The notes beneath the pieces were generated by a model. The model was not told where the DNA came from. It saw only the letters and a program-made list of their open reading frames with translations, and made no database searches. The position numbers and the translations under genes were made by a program. Positions 1 to 10,369 of a DNA stretch of 43,618 nt are shown piece by piece. Origin of the DNA: a virus. Position 1 is the first letter of the stretch. Each line of letters starts with the position of its first letter. Location: positions 1 to 43,618 of IMG/VR virus record IMGVR_UViG_3300044995_000108; one strand, written 5' to 3'.

Positions 1-3000
1 AGCGCGCCATCCGACTATGGCGCGGATGTCGTGCGGCGCAACCAGGAGCAGATCGACGCCTCGCGCGCGATGGAGTCGGATGGCGCGCTGAGCTACCTGG
101 TGAGCCTGCTTGGCGAGAACGCACCCCAGCTGGCGCTGTCTGTTGGCTTCCCGCTTGCCGGTGGCTTGATGCGGGGTGCGCAAGGCTTGCGTGCTGGCAT
201 CGCGGCTTCAGCCGGGTTCAACTATGCGATGCTGGCCGGTGAGGCGCGCGAGATTCAGCGGGCAGAAAACGAGCGCCAGGGGCTGGGGGCGCCGATCAAC
301 GAAGCGGCGGCAGCTGCGCTCGATACGCTTTCGGGTGTCTTGCAGGCGCGGTTGGCGACGCGCTTTGCTCGTGCAGCTGCGGAGGGTCGGCCGTTCTTCT
401 CGGCCGCTACGGCGCGGGATGTCGCAGGAGCGGCAGCGCGTGGTGCAGTGACGGAAGGCCCGACGGAAGCAGCTCAGCAGGCGATCCTGCGGGCGCAAGC
501 CGGGCAGTCGTTGGCTGATCGCGAGGCCGGGCTGGAGATTCTTGAGGCAGGCCTGGCCGGGGCCATCCTGGGTGGCACGCTTTCGGGTGGTGCGCGGACT
601 TTGGGCGCACTGCGTCGGCCGGCGCAGCGGGTCACGAACGAGGACATCATCCGGACGGTTGATGCCGAGCTGGGGCAGTCTGATCCGCGGCAACCCAGCC
701 TGTTTGAGCCCGATGAAATGGGTCCGGGCAGACCGCTTCGGAATGTGCCGACGCCGGTGCTGGTTGAGCAGCTGATGGCGGCTCAGCGGCGCGAGGCGGC
801 TGGTCAGGCGTGGCAGGAAGATGTGACTGCGCGGCAGATGCTGCAGGCTGAGCTGCGGCAGCGCGAGCGGGAGGCGGCAGAATCTGGGCAGGTACAGCCT
901 GGGCAGGTGCAGTCTGGGCAAGTGCAGCCCAGGCAGGTGCAGCCTGGGCAGATGCAGCCCAGGCAGGTGCAACCTGGGCAGGTGCAGCCTGGGCAGGTGC
1001 AGCCTGGGCAGGTGCAACCTGGGCAGGTGCAACCTGGGCAGGTGCAGCCCGAGCAGGTGCAGCCTGGACAGGTGCAGCCTGGGCAGGTGCGGTCTGGGCA
1101 GGTGCAGCCCGAGCAGGTGCAGCCTGGGCAGGTGCGTCCTGCCTTGGGCCAGCAGCTCGACCTGCTTTCCTGGGTGCCATCTCGAACGCTTGTGGAGTTG
1201 CCGCGACCTGCTCAACGGTCGCTGTTCACGCTGCAGGAGATGGGTCCGCAGCGTCCTTTCGAGACGCTTTCGGATCGAGAGCTGGAGGCGCGGTTTCTTG
1301 AGGCGCGCAACCAGGAAGCTGCAGCTGAGCGTCCTCAGGAAGCTCGGGAGGCTACGCGCCTGCGGCAGATGCTTCAGGCAGAAATGCGGCGTCGGGCTGC
1401 CGAGCGCGTGGAGGCTGGGGTACAGCAGCCAGAGAGCCTTGAGGATCGGCGGCAAGGCGACTTGTTCGACTCCGCGGAGGCGCAGCGACAGGCCGAACGG
1501 GATGGCATGGCGGCTATCCGTGAAGAGATGTCGACAATTGCGCGTCTCATGGGCTTGTCGCCAAAGTCCAAGTTCTACCGGAGGCTGAGCGTCACATCGC
1601 CTGAAGAGCTGCTCAACGCGGTGCTGGATGGACTGGAGCGTACGAATGCTCCGGACTATGACCCGAAGAAAGAGGGCAATCTGTCCCGCGTACTGCAGCG
1701 GATTTCGTATGCGCTTGGTGTCGGGCGGGATTTCGATTCCGAGATCGGCGCACTGGATGCTCAGCGCGAGCAGCTTCGTCGAGAGACCGGGCTCAGCACG
1801 CCGGAGTCTGCGGAACAGTTTCGGAAGCTGACGCAAGAGATCAACGCGCTCATGGCCCGCAAGGACATGTACGAGCGCGTGGTGGCGGAGCGTCAAGCGG
1901 CTGCGGAAGCTGCGGCTCAGGCTCAGGCGCAGGAGCAGGCGCGCGCAGCTCAGTTGGCGCAGGCATGGGCGGAGGTCGAGGCGCGCAGGCAGGATCGCCA
2001 GCGTGGGCGCGCTCTGGCAAAGGCTTTGGCGCAGGAGCAGGCTCGGCAGCAGGCTGAGGCCGAGGCTCAGGCTGAGGCTGAGGCCAGGCGCAATCCGCTC
2101 ATGGCGGTGCGGCTGCAGGAGGCGCTGGAGCAGCGGGCGCGAGCAGAGGCGCAGGCACAGCTTTCCCGTCAGCGCGAACAGGAGTTCGAGGCGGCGCAGC
2201 AGCAGCGACGGGAAGCTGACTGGATGCGTGCGCGCATGCAGGCGGCGGACCAGACTTTGGCGCGCCAGAACGCCGAGTTGCTCGATCAGCTGCGAGAAGG
2301 GGTTCGGGCAAGGCTGGCTGCGCAGAAAGCAGAGGCCCAGCGGAACACGATTCTGGCCGATCGGCTGCGCGAGGCGCTGGCTTTGGCGGAGCAGAGGCGG
2401 CAAGAGGAGCAGCAGCGCCAGGCGCAAGAGGCGCAGGAGCGAGCGCAGGCGGAGGCGCAGGCGCAGGTTGCTCGTCAGCGCGAGCAGGAGTTCGAGATCG
2501 CGCAGCAGCAGCGCCGGGAGGCTGACTGGCCCGCCGCCTTTCGGGAAGCCTTGGCGCAAAGGCTGGCGATGCAGAACGCCGAGCAGCGCGAACAGATTCG
2601 GCAGAGGATTCAGGCAAGGGCGGCGGCGCAGAGGGCAGAGGCCCAGCGAAACACGATTCTGGCCGATCGGCTGCGCGAGGCGCTGGCTTTGGCGGAGCAA
2701 AGGCGGCAAGAAGAGCAGCAGCGTCAGGCGCAAGAGGCGCAGGAGCGGGCGCAGGCGGAGGCGCGGGCGCAGGTCGCTCGTCAGCGTCAGCAGGAGTTCG
2801 AGGCGGCGGAGCAGCAGCGACGGGAAGCCGACACGCCGAAAGCTGAACAGCAGGCGCGACTCCAGGCTGCGGAGCAGGCGTTGTCGCGTCGTGAGTCGTG
2901 GGTAGAGCGTGGGTCGCCTGAGGCGCTTGCAAGGCTTCAGATGGGTGCGGCCGAGCGGCGGCGGGCTCAGGCTGCGGAGAAGCCCGCTGTGATCGTGTCC

Positions 3001-6000
3001 GAGCGTCAGCAAGGCAACACGATCGAGATGACCACAGCGGACGGGGTGACCTATCGCCTCGACAAGCGGCGCGATGGTTTCTACCTGAACAATCAGCGCA
3101 TGGGCAGGACGGTCGATACTGCCCGAGAAGGTGTGCGTCGCTACCACGACAACGTGCGCGGCATCATGCGCCGTGTGAACAGGGTTTTCGATGCCGAGTT
3201 CGCGTCGGCCGTGGAGCGTTCGCAGCCTGGGTACGCAAACATTGTCCGCAGGTACGTCGCGCAAGCGACCCGTGGCTGGGATGCTGCGCCCGGAAACGTT
3301 GTTGTGGTCAACTCCTACACTGATCTGCCGGCTGGTTTGGCAGATGCAAACACGGCCGGTGTGGTCGATGGCAAGGGAGATGTCTACATCATCGCGAGTG
3401 CGCATCGGCATCCGGCGCTGGCGGTCGCGACCCTGTTCCACGAGGTGCTCGGGCATCGCGGGCTGAGGGCCCTTTACGGGCAGGACCGCGCGAAGGCGCT
3501 GGAAAATCTCTACGAGAACAGCCAGCGTGTGCGCGATCTGGTGCAGGAGTGGGAGGCATCCTACCCCCCGGATGTGTTCCAAAGTTCGTATGGCGATCTG
3601 CCTCTGCATCTGCGCGTGGAGGAAGCGCTGGCGACCTTGTCGGAAGCTGGTCCGATCCAGGCCAGCTTCCTTGACCGCATGAGGAAGATCATCGCGGACT
3701 TTGCTCGGCGGCTTGGGTTCAAGGTGCAGTTCTCGGAAGCGCAGCTTCGTGCGATCCTGGCTCAGGCGCATGAACTGGCGATGGCGCAGGGCAGTGTCGA
3801 GCGGGATCTGAGTATGCCTGCGATCGGCCGTCCTGCTCGGCGAGCGGTTGGTTCTGTTGCCACCCCGAGCCAGATCGCCGAGCTGGCGAAGCAGTACAAG
3901 GATCCTGTGCTGGCAGCGCCGATCCTGCGTCTCGCTTCGGTGGCGGCCAGTGGTGTTCCGGACACACCGCAGGGCGATCAGACGATCATTCAGCGTCTGA
4001 TCAAGGCGGTCACCAGTGTGACGAGTCGGGCTCAGAGCACCAATGTGCGTGAGACAGCCCGAGCGGCTGCGGTGTACTATCAGTCGCTCGGTCATATCGT
4101 GAACACGTATGGCCATCTGTTCCCAATCACCACGCGGGACGGGCGGCAGACCAATGCTCTCAAGGAGTTCCAGCGTGGTCGGGATCTGCGCGCGTCAGTG
4201 CGGGAGATCATCGGCCGGGTCGCCAATCAGGCGATGGACCGCTTTGCCAAGCTGAGCCCGGCGGCTCAGCAGGACACTCTGGAGCTGATGACAGGCACAT
4301 TCTTTCAGCTCGATCCCAACAAGAGGCTGGAGGATCATACGCATCTGACGCCTGCGGAGCGTGCGGCACGGCGGTCAGAACATGCCAAGCTGGTGGCTGC
4401 CCGGAATCGGCTGGCTCGAAGCGGCAACTTGGGCGCGTACAATGACATGGTTCACACCATGCGCGCGACCTACCTGCAGCAGCACACGATGGACCTGTAT
4501 GACCTGATCCGGGCTACGCCCGAGATCCAGCAGAACATCCCGGCTGCAAGGTCGAACCCGATTCTGAAGTTTGCCGAAAAGCATCGGATTCAGGGCAATC
4601 CGCAGGAGATCGAGCAATTCTGGGGCGAAGAGCTCACGGAATTGCTGGCACAGACCAAGGCATTCATTGCGCAGCACGCGACGACCAAGGCTTCAGATCC
4701 TGAAATGCTGAGGCTTTCGTCCCTGGTCGGTGTGATCCGTGATGAAGTTGACAACATCGAGCGCGAATTGCGCGCGATGAACGACTACCCGTACTTCCAC
4801 CTCGGACGGTTCGGGAAGTATTACGCTTCGTTCCAGCTGCGTTCAGTGCCTGGCCCCGGCAACGTGCGTCAGCCGGATCCCATGGCTGTGCGTGTGGTGC
4901 AGGAGCGCCTCAAGGCGCTTGGCATGGACAATGTGGTCCTGAGCGAGCATGCGAGCGGGCCGAGTGTGTTCATCCGCGTGGACACCCCTGCCGCGGCGGA
5001 CATGATTCAGAAGATGGCGCAAGACCTGGTGGCTGAAGGCGTCGTCGACGGCAGGGTGCCGCCAAAAGCTGGCGAGGTGGACCCTCTGGCGGAGCTGCCC
5101 GAGTCCGCGCGAAAGATGCTGGACAGCCTGCTGCTGGAGGTGGAGTCGCGGTACCTTCCCACGACGGCAGACACGCTTGAAACCGCAGCCGCCAAGGCAG
5201 AGTACGTTGCGCGGGTGAAAGCCGATCTGAAGGCTGCGTTCCTGGCTCGCTTGCCGGACTCCTCGGTGGCCAAGGTCATGGCCAAGCGAACCTTCAAGGC
5301 AGGGTTCGACAAGGACATGCTGCGGGCTTTCGCCTTGCGGATGCAGGTCGCCGCGAACTCGGCGGCGTCGCGCCTGGCGGCGAACATCACGGGAGATGCG
5401 ATCAATGAGATGATGACGGCTGTCTCGAACGCGCGTTCGGGCGATTCAAGCAAATGGGCCATGACGACGGTGCTGCGCGAGCTGATGCTGCGCGAAGCGA
5501 GGGCGCCGGACACCATGGCGACAAACTTTGTCGACGCCATGCGGGCGTTCAACCACAACTACTTCCTGGCCTGGAACCCCGGCTACTGGCTGACCCAGAT
5601 TACGCAGCTGCAGACCAACCTCTGGCCTGAGTTGGTCAAGGGGGGAGCAAGCTACAAGGATGCCTTCGGGGCGATGCAGCGTGCATTCGGTCCGGCGTTC
5701 CAGATCATCAGGGCGGTGATTGCCGATGCCAGGGAGCGGGGCTTCGCGCGCTATGGCGCGGATGCCACAGTCACGACCGACGTTCTGGACAGGATTCAGC
5801 TCTTGCCGGATCCGGTTCAGGATGCGGAACTCAAGCAGTTCATCCTGCGGATGTATCTTCGCGGGTCGATCGACATCGGGTCGGCTTCGCGAGAGCTGGG
5901 CCGGGTGGCAGAAGGCCGGGCGGAGAGCGCGTTCGACATGACGATGCGCTGGGCATCGTCGAGCAGCTACTATCTGGAGACCATGACGCGACTGATCGCG

Positions 6001-7149
6001 GCGCTGGCGGCACGCGAGGTTGCGTTGAGGCAGGGCAAGACCCCGGACCAGATTGTCGAGTACGCCACGGATGTCGTGCGCGAGGCGATGCTGGACTATA
6101 CCGAGAGCAACCGGGCTCGGGCTTTTGGAAAGCAGGGTCTGGCGTCGCAGTTCACGCCCCTCGCCACGGCGTTCCTGAGCTTCCAGTTTCTGATGCTGGA
6201 AAAGTACAGCCGGGAGATCGGCACGGCGTTCATTCGTTCGGCAGCTACTCCGCAGGAGAAAGCCGCAGCGCGCCGGTGGCTGGCGACGCATCTGGCGTCC
6301 ATGACCGTGCTGGCCGGGTCTCTGGGCTTGCCGTTCGTCACTGTGATCGCCCGCGCGATCGAGGCCCTCAAGGAGCTGCTGTCCGGCGACGAAGAGCCGT
6401 TCAATGTCAGGGTGGCCTATCGGAACTTTCTGGCCGACATTTTCGGGCGGGATGTGGGCGAGGTGCTGGCGCGCGGACTGCCGCGTGCGCTCGGGTTCGA
6501 CATTTCGGGTCGCATCGGAGCGGCCGACATCTTGCCGTTTTCGCAGCTCATCGCGGATCGTCGCGATTGGGATGAAGCGCTGACCGACATGGCGGCGCGA
6601 ACCTATGGTTCGGCGTTCAGCATGCTGCAGGGCATGCTGAAGGGTGGCCAGCAGATCGCGAACGGGGACATTCTGGGTGGAATGCGCGAGGCGCTGCCTG
6701 TGGCCTTGCGAAATCCTCTGGAAGCTGTGCGCTACACGCAGGAAGGCATCGTCGACCGGCGGGGGAACTTGCTGCCGATCGAGCCGTCGGCGATGATGGT
6801 GGTCTGGCAGGCGCTTGGTTTGACCCCGGCCGAGCGCGCCGAGTATACTGAAGCGAACTTTGCCGCGTCGGCGCGCCGGGGTGTCTTGACGCGCTCGGCG
6901 ACGCGGATTCGTCATGCTGTTGCGCGGGCGGTGCAGACGGGCGATCAGGAGGCGCTGCGGGAAGCGCTGGAGCGGGTCAGGGAGTTCGATGCGAATGTGC
7001 CGCCGGCTTTCCGCATCGGACCGAATCTGGTGGCGTCGGTGCAGCAGACTGTTCGGCGCCGCGAGATGGCTCAGGCGATGGGGACTCCCCTGGGGCTGTC
7101 GCCGCAAGACCTCATGGGGCGGGATGCGTTGCGATTCGCAAACTTCTGA
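1..7149 (+). CDS. Giant polyvalent virion protein with metallopeptidase domain (5' end missing)
   Basis: The frame is open from the first base of the window, so the true start lies outside; a GTG at 31 is only an internal candidate. Numbering from that GTG gives 2372 residues. In order: an Ala/Gly-rich region with hydrophobic segments (about 30-200); 17 pentapeptides of the QVQPG type (285-369); a long Gln/Glu/Arg/Ala coiled coil (about 440-960) with an internal duplication; a zincin-like domain with HEVLGH at about 1137-1142 and a downstream VEEALATL helix that may give the third zinc ligand; then a long helical C-terminal region with hydrophobic stretches (about 1830-2130). This order matches large polyvalent proteins of phages, thought to enter the host with the DNA and process proteins there. 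The family call is from pattern, the injection role is inference. It is the first gene of the virion cluster seen here. Confidence 0.8.
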   Translation, partial: SAPSDYGADVVRRNQEQIDASRAMESDGALSYLVSLLGENAPQLALSVGFPLAGGLMRGAQGLRAGIAASAGFNYAMLAGEAREIQRAENERQGLGAPINEAAAAALDTLSGVLQARLATRFARAAAEGRPFFSAATARDVAGAAARGAVTEGPTEAAQQAILRAQAGQSLADREAGLEILEAGLAGAILGGTLSGGARTLGALRRPAQRVTNEDIIRTVDAELGQSDPRQPSLFEPDEMGPGRPLRNVPTPVLVEQLMAAQRREAAGQAWQEDVTARQMLQAELRQREREAAESGQVQPGQVQSGQVQPRQVQPGQMQPRQVQPGQVQPGQVQPGQVQPGQVQPGQVQPEQVQPGQVQPGQVRSGQVQPEQVQPGQVRPALGQQLDLLSWVPSRTLVELPRPAQRSLFTLQEMGPQRPFETLSDRELEARFLEARNQEAAAERPQEAREATRLRQMLQAEMRRRAAERVEAGVQQPESLEDRRQGDLFDSAEAQRQAERDGMAAIREEMSTIARLMGLSPKSKFYRRLSVTSPEELLNAVLDGLERTNAPDYDPKKEGNLSRVLQRISYALGVGRDFDSEIGALDAQREQLRRETGLSTPESAEQFRKLTQEINALMARKDMYERVVAERQAAAEAAAQAQAQEQARAAQLAQAWAEVEARRQDRQRGRALAKALAQEQARQQAEAEAQAEAEARRNPLMAVRLQEALEQRARAEAQAQLSRQREQEFEAAQQQRREADWMRARMQAADQTLARQNAELLDQLREGVRARLAAQKAEAQRNTILADRLREALALAEQRRQEEQQRQAQEAQERAQAEAQAQVARQREQEFEIAQQQRREADWPAAFREALAQRLAMQNAEQREQIRQRIQARAAAQRAEAQRNTILADRLREALALAEQRRQEEQQRQAQEAQERAQAEARAQVARQRQQEFEAAEQQRREADTPKAEQQARLQAAEQALSRRESWVERGSPEALARLQMGAAERRRAQAAEKPAVIVSERQQGNTIEMTTADGVTYRLDKRRDGFYLNNQRMGRTVDTAREGVRRYHDNVRGIMRRVNRVFDAEFASAVERSQPGYANIVRRYVAQATRGWDAAPGNVVVVNSYTDLPAGLADANTAGVVDGKGDVYIIASAHRHPALAVATLFHEVLGHRGLRALYGQDRAKALENLYENSQRVRDLVQEWEASYPPDVFQSSYGDLPLHLRVEEALATLSEAGPIQASFLDRMRKIIADFARRLGFKVQFSEAQLRAILAQAHELAMAQGSVERDLSMPAIGRPARRAVGSVATPSQIAELAKQYKDPVLAAPILRLASVAASGVPDTPQGDQTIIQRLIKAVTSVTSRAQSTNVRETARAAAVYYQSLGHIVNTYGHLFPITTRDGRQTNALKEFQRGRDLRASVREIIGRVANQAMDRFAKLSPAAQQDTLELMTGTFFQLDPNKRLEDHTHLTPAERAARRSEHAKLVAARNRLARSGNLGAYNDMVHTMRATYLQQHTMDLYDLIRATPEIQQNIPAARSNPILKFAEKHRIQGNPQEIEQFWGEELTELLAQTKAFIAQHATTKASDPEMLRLSSLVGVIRDEVDNIERELRAMNDYPYFHLGRFGKYYASFQLRSVPGPGNVRQPDPMAVRVVQERLKALGMDNVVLSEHASGPSVFIRVDTPAAADMIQKMAQDLVAEGVVDGRVPPKAGEVDPLAELPESARKMLDSLLLEVESRYLPTTADTLETAAAKAEYVARVKADLKAAFLARLPDSSVAKVMAKRTFKAGFDKDMLRAFALRMQVAANSAASRLAANITGDAINEMMTAVSNARSGDSSKWAMTTVLRELMLREARAPDTMATNFVDAMRAFNHNYFLAWNPGYWLTQITQLQTNLWPELVKGGASYKDAFGAMQRAFGPAFQIIRAVIADARERGFARYGADATVTTDVLDRIQLLPDPVQDAELKQFILRMYLRGSIDIGSASRELGRVAEGRAESAFDMTMRWASSSSYYLETMTRLIAALAAREVALRQGKTPDQIVEYATDVVREAMLDYTESNRARAFGKQGLASQFTPLATAFLSFQFLMLEKYSREIGTAFIRSAATPQEKAAARRWLATHLASMTVLAGSLGLPFVTVIARAIEALKELLSGDEEPFNVRVAYRNFLADIFGRDVGEVLARGLPRALGFDISGRIGAADILPFSQLIADRRDWDEALTDMAARTYGSAFSMLQGMLKGGQQIANGDILGGMREALPVALRNPLEAVRYTQEGIVDRRGNLLPIEPSAMMVVWQALGLTPAERAEYTEANFAASARRGVLTRSATRIRHAVARAVQTGDQEALREALERVREFDANVPPAFRIGPNLVASVQQTVRRREMAQAMGTPLGLSPQDLMGRDALRFANF
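883..1137 (+). repeat. 15-bp tandem repeat encoding 17 QVQPG-type pentapeptides
   Basis: Seventeen in-frame 15-base units follow each other without a gap inside the giant virion protein. The commonest unit is CAGGTGCAGCCTGGG, giving Gln-Val-Gln-Pro-Gly, with Arg, Glu or Ser in place of Gly or Pro in some copies and one Met for Val. It should form an extended, proline-broken linker before the coiled coil. Copy number is likely to vary between relatives. Confidence 0.9.
2329..2832 (+). repeat. 306-bp in-frame duplication within the coiled coil
   Basis: A block beginning AEAQRNTILADRLREALALA occurs at 2329 and again at 2635, a spacing of 306 bases (102 residues). The first 66 residues of the two copies are nearly identical (to 2832), and a more diverged third version lies upstream from about 2090. 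It extends the coiled-coil rod of the giant virion protein. Confidence 0.85.
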
Positions 7150-7164
7150 GCTGAGGAGCTTGGG

Positions 7165-7521
7165 ATGAACGTCGCGAATTACCCGATCACCATTCATCAG
7201 GGTGCGACGTATACGCTCACGCTCACGTGGCGGGAAAACGGCAATCCGGTTGACCTGACCAACTGGTCGGCGCGTATGCAGGTGCGGCGCAGGCACAAGG
7301 ATGAGACCGCCTGGATCAGTCTCACTTCGGCTCCGGGTGGGGGCATTGTCCTGGGAGGTCCGGCGGGTACAATCAGCATTCGCATCGAAGCGGCAGCGAC
7401 TGCTGCGTTGCCGGCGCCTCAGACCGGGGTCTACGATCTGGAGCTGGAGCACACTGACGGCACGGTGCGCCGCATCCTGGAAGGGATTGTACGGGTTACG
7501 CCGGAGGTTACACGGCCGTGA
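7165..7521 (+). CDS. Small beta-sandwich virion protein upstream of tail fibre
   Basis: A 118-residue protein starting at ATG 7165 with AGGAG at 7153-7157. It begins with a strand-rich N-terminus ([20 protein letters not shown]), continues with [15 protein letters not shown], and ends in a [20 protein letters not shown] segment. This pattern is shared by small phage proteins encoded directly before tail fibres, resembling N-terminal BppU-like or Ig-like baseplate domains. No signal peptide or membrane span is visible. The stop overlaps the GTG of the tail fibre by 4 bases, so the two are probably translated together. It is likely a small tail or fibre-attachment component; the exact role is not known. 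Confidence 0.75.
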   Translation: MNVANYPITIHQGATYTLTLTWRENGNPVDLTNWSARMQVRRRHKDETAWISLTSAPGGGIVLGGPAGTISIRIEAAATAALPAPQTGVYDLELEHTDGTVRRILEGIVRVTPEVTRP

Positions 7522-10037
7522 GCACGCTGGAGATCGTCGAGGGATCGACCGAGGCCGTCATCATTCCGGTTCCGCAAGCGGATCAGCTTGTCGTCGAATT
7601 GGGCGGACCGCCCGGCCCGCAAGGCCCTGCAGGTCCGCAAGGACCGCAAGGCATCCCTGGTCCTGCAGGCGCTGTCGGTCCGCCTGGTCCGCCTGGCCCA
7701 CAAGGTCCTGCCGGTCCGCAAGGTCCTGCCGGTCCGCAGGGTCCTGCTGGTCCGCCCGGGCCGCAAGGTCCTGCCGGTCCGCCGGGCCCGCCCGGGCCGC
7801 AAGGTCCGCCGGGAACGCCTGGCGCAGATGGAGCTCCCGGTCCTGTCGGGCCTCCAGGTTTGACCGGTCCGGAAGGTCCTGTCGGTCCGCAGGGTCCTGC
7901 CGGTCCGCAGGGTCCTGCCGGCCCGCCTGGTCTGCAAGGTCCTGCCGGTCCGCCTGGTCCGCAAGGTCCTGCAGGTCCTGCCGGTCCGCCGGGTCCGCCC
8001 GGGCCGCAAGGTCCGCCGGGAGCGCCTGGCGCAGATGGAGCTCCCGGTCCTGCGGGGCCTCCGGGTGATCCTGGACTTCCGGGCGAACCTGGCCCTCCCG
8101 GCCCTCCAGGCCCTCCAGGCGAACCCGGCCCTCCCGGTCCTCAGGGTCCGGCAGGTCCGCCGGGTCCGGCAGGTCCGCCCGGGCCGCAAGGTCCTACAGG
8201 TGCGACTGGTCCGCAGGGGATTCCCGGTCCGCAGGGTCCGCAGGGTCCGCAGGGTCCTGCCGGGCCTGCTGGTCCGCAAGGGCCGCAGGGCCCGCAAGGA
8301 CCTATTGGGCCGATGGGACCTGCAGGCCCTGTTGGTCCGCCCGGCCCTGCAGGTCCTCAAGGACCGCAGGGGCCGCAAGGCACAGGGCTCACGTTGTTGG
8401 GGCAGCTGGCCAGCCCGAGCAATCTTCCAGCGTCTGGAACGCTGGGTGACGGCTATCTGATCAGCGGCAACATCTGGGTCTGGACCGGTTCAACCTGGAC
8501 GAATGCGGGTCCGGTGCAGGGACCTCCCGGCCCTCAGGGGCCTGAAGGTCCGCCTGGGCCTGTTGGTCCTGCTGGTCCGCAGGGACCTGCGGGCCCGGCT
8601 GGTGCGCCGGGTGCAACGGGTCCGCAGGGTCCGCCCGGTCCTGCTGGTCCGCAAGGTCCTGCAGGTCCTCAGGGTCCTGCTGGTCCGCAAGGCCCGCCCG
8701 GTCCGCAGGGGCCGCAAGGTGCTACAGGCCCTGCAGGGCCGCAAGGTGCGCAGGGCACAGGCCTTGGCGTGCTGGGGACGTTGCCTGACGCAGCCAGCCT
8801 GCCGCCAACCGGCGAGATTGGGCGCGGTTACGTCATCAACGGCGAAATCTGGGTCTGGACAGGCTCGGCGTGGACAAACATCGGTCCGTTTCAGGGCCCG
8901 CAAGGTCCTGCTGGGTCTCCGCCGCCGTCGCAGAACGTCAACACTGCTCCTGCAGAGACGCTGGCCACTTTTCTCGGACTGAACAGCTCGGGAGAGCTGG
9001 TTCAGACTGCGCCGGGATCGTTGCCTGCTGGTTCGATCCTCAGGGAGACCCTGGCGGATGGTGCCGCGCTGAGCGTGATCGGGCGGAGCGCGGGAAGCCC
9101 CGGCGCCGTGGCCGATATTGCGGCGGCAAGCGACCATCAGGTGTTGCGCCGATCCGGTTCGGCGCTGGGTTTCGGGGCCGTCGCGCTCAATGAAGCTGCG
9201 GCGGTGACGGGCGTGCTGCCACTGGCGAATGGTGGCACCGGTGCCAATACGGCCGCGGGGGCGCGCACGAACCTCGGCCTTGGCACGGCGGCGACGGCAA
9301 CGGTCACGACCTCCACAACCGACAGCACTGCCGGGCGGCTGCTGAAAGTCGGCGATTTCAGCCTGGGACGTTCCATGGCCAATCCCGTTGCGGTGCCTGG
9401 CGGCAACATCGACGCTTTCACAATTCCGAACGGGTGGTATTGGGCCAATAACACAAGTTCAGGAACTCTGCCACCGGAAACGACTGGCACGTATCTGATC
9501 CTGCAGAACTGGTTCAGGGCGGAAAACCAGATCTTTCAAATGGCGATTCAGCGGCGTTTCAGCCCGGATCGCGTCGTTGTCTGGGTGCGCGATTCCACCG
9601 GCAACCCGCCGAGCGGCTGGATGCCGTGGCGGCGGTTGTATTCACAAGGTGACATTCTCGGCGCCGTGTCGCAATCGGGCGGGGTGCCGACCGGGGCGGT
9701 GATTGAACGCGGGTCGAACTCCAATGGCGAGTATGTGCGATTTGCGGACGGCACGCAGATTTGTTCGCAGAGGATAACAGGGATTGCCATTGACAGCAGC
9801 TTCGGTACTGGCGGCCTGTTCCGCAGCAACACCTTCTCGTGGACGTTTCCCGCGACATTCGTCGCTGGATCAATCAACGGTGCGAATCTGTTCGGTCGGG
9901 TGGGGCACCAAAACGGACTGTGTTTGCACATTCCATACGGGGGCCGCACCACGCAAAGTGATGACATCCGTGCCGTTGCAACGGTGTCCATAAGCTCAAC
10001 CGACGTTTTCCTGACCGCCATCGGCCGCTGGTTCTGA
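7518..10037 (+). CDS. Collagen-like tail fibre
   Basis: An 839-residue protein starting at GTG 7518. A short N-terminus (about 30 residues) is followed by long Gly-X-Y collagen-type tracts, mostly GPQGPA and GPPGPQ. Two homologous non-collagen inserts (about 293-335 and 415-455) share the form GTGLxxLGxLxxxxxLPxxG, then GYxIxGxIWVWTGSxWTNxGP. A linker with [21 protein letters not shown], common in phage fibres, leads to a [10 protein letters not shown]...[10 protein letters not shown] segment resembling a pyocin-knob domain and a beta-rich tip ending in IGRWF. Collagen-like phage fibres form trimers, and the tip presumably binds the host receptor. The tip is less GC-rich than the shaft, suggesting exchange. 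Collagen tract lengths may vary between relatives or be misassembled. Confidence 0.9.
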   Translation: MSTLEIVEGSTEAVIIPVPQADQLVVELGGPPGPQGPAGPQGPQGIPGPAGAVGPPGPPGPQGPAGPQGPAGPQGPAGPPGPQGPAGPPGPPGPQGPPGTPGADGAPGPVGPPGLTGPEGPVGPQGPAGPQGPAGPPGLQGPAGPPGPQGPAGPAGPPGPPGPQGPPGAPGADGAPGPAGPPGDPGLPGEPGPPGPPGPPGEPGPPGPQGPAGPPGPAGPPGPQGPTGATGPQGIPGPQGPQGPQGPAGPAGPQGPQGPQGPIGPMGPAGPVGPPGPAGPQGPQGPQGTGLTLLGQLASPSNLPASGTLGDGYLISGNIWVWTGSTWTNAGPVQGPPGPQGPEGPPGPVGPAGPQGPAGPAGAPGATGPQGPPGPAGPQGPAGPQGPAGPQGPPGPQGPQGATGPAGPQGAQGTGLGVLGTLPDAASLPPTGEIGRGYVINGEIWVWTGSAWTNIGPFQGPQGPAGSPPPSQNVNTAPAETLATFLGLNSSGELVQTAPGSLPAGSILRETLADGAALSVIGRSAGSPGAVADIAAASDHQVLRRSGSALGFGAVALNEAAAVTGVLPLANGGTGANTAAGARTNLGLGTAATATVTTSTTDSTAGRLLKVGDFSLGRSMANPVAVPGGNIDAFTIPNGWYWANNTSSGTLPPETTGTYLILQNWFRAENQIFQMAIQRRFSPDRVVVWVRDSTGNPPSGWMPWRRLYSQGDILGAVSQSGGVPTGAVIERGSNSNGEYVRFADGTQICSQRITGIAIDSSFGTGGLFRSNTFSWTFPATFVAGSINGANLFGRVGHQNGLCLHIPYGGRTTQSDDIRAVATVSISSTDVFLTAIGRWF

Positions 10038-10048
10038 GGAGACTGCCC

Positions 10049-10369
10049 ATGATCCTGACCCTGACCCCGCAGCGCGGCTTGCCCGGGCAGCCGGAAACGA
10101 CGATCCACGTCACAGGCGACGTGCTGACCGTGGACGGCATCGTTTACGATTTGAGCGCTATCCCTGAGGGCGGCGAGGGTATTCCCGAGGGCGATCACCC
10201 CTTTGCCGGCCCGATCAGCCGCGAAGACGGCGTGCTGCACGCTTCGGTGATCGTCCGGCTTGATGATACCGCCGCGTTCGACCAGCCCGACAGCCCCTGG
10301 ACCGTCATTGCCTTCGACGGCCCCGTCGCTATCCCCGCCGCCCGCAAGCCTGCCGAGACGCCTGAATGA
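10049..10369 (+). CDS. Small fibre-associated protein, hypothetical
   Basis: A 106-residue protein starting at ATG 10049 behind GAGGAG, 11 bases after the fibre stop. It starts MILTLTPQRGLPGQPETTIHV and contains GDVLTVDGIVYDLSAIPEGGE, then FAGPISREDGVLHASVIVRLDD. Small proteins of this layout often follow tail-fibre genes in phages of Pseudomonadota, so a fibre-tip, assembly or accessory role is likely. No catalytic motif, signal peptide or membrane segment is visible. Its stop overlaps the next start by 4 bases. Confidence 0.7.
   Translation: MILTLTPQRGLPGQPETTIHVTGDVLTVDGIVYDLSAIPEGGEGIPEGDHPFAGPISREDGVLHASVIVRLDDTAAFDQPDSPWTVIAFDGPVAIPAARKPAETPE

Noticed and set aside
208-4116. A very long open frame on the - strand opposite the giant virion protein
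   Set aside because: It mirrors the Gln/Ala/Arg-rich coding strand, lacks a ribosome binding site and recognisable domains, and arises from GC bias; the + frame has clear motifs.
5446-7452. A long - strand open frame opposite the C-terminal part of the giant virion protein
   Set aside because: Arg/His/Gln-rich shadow composition and no domain; it would also run across the start of the next gene.
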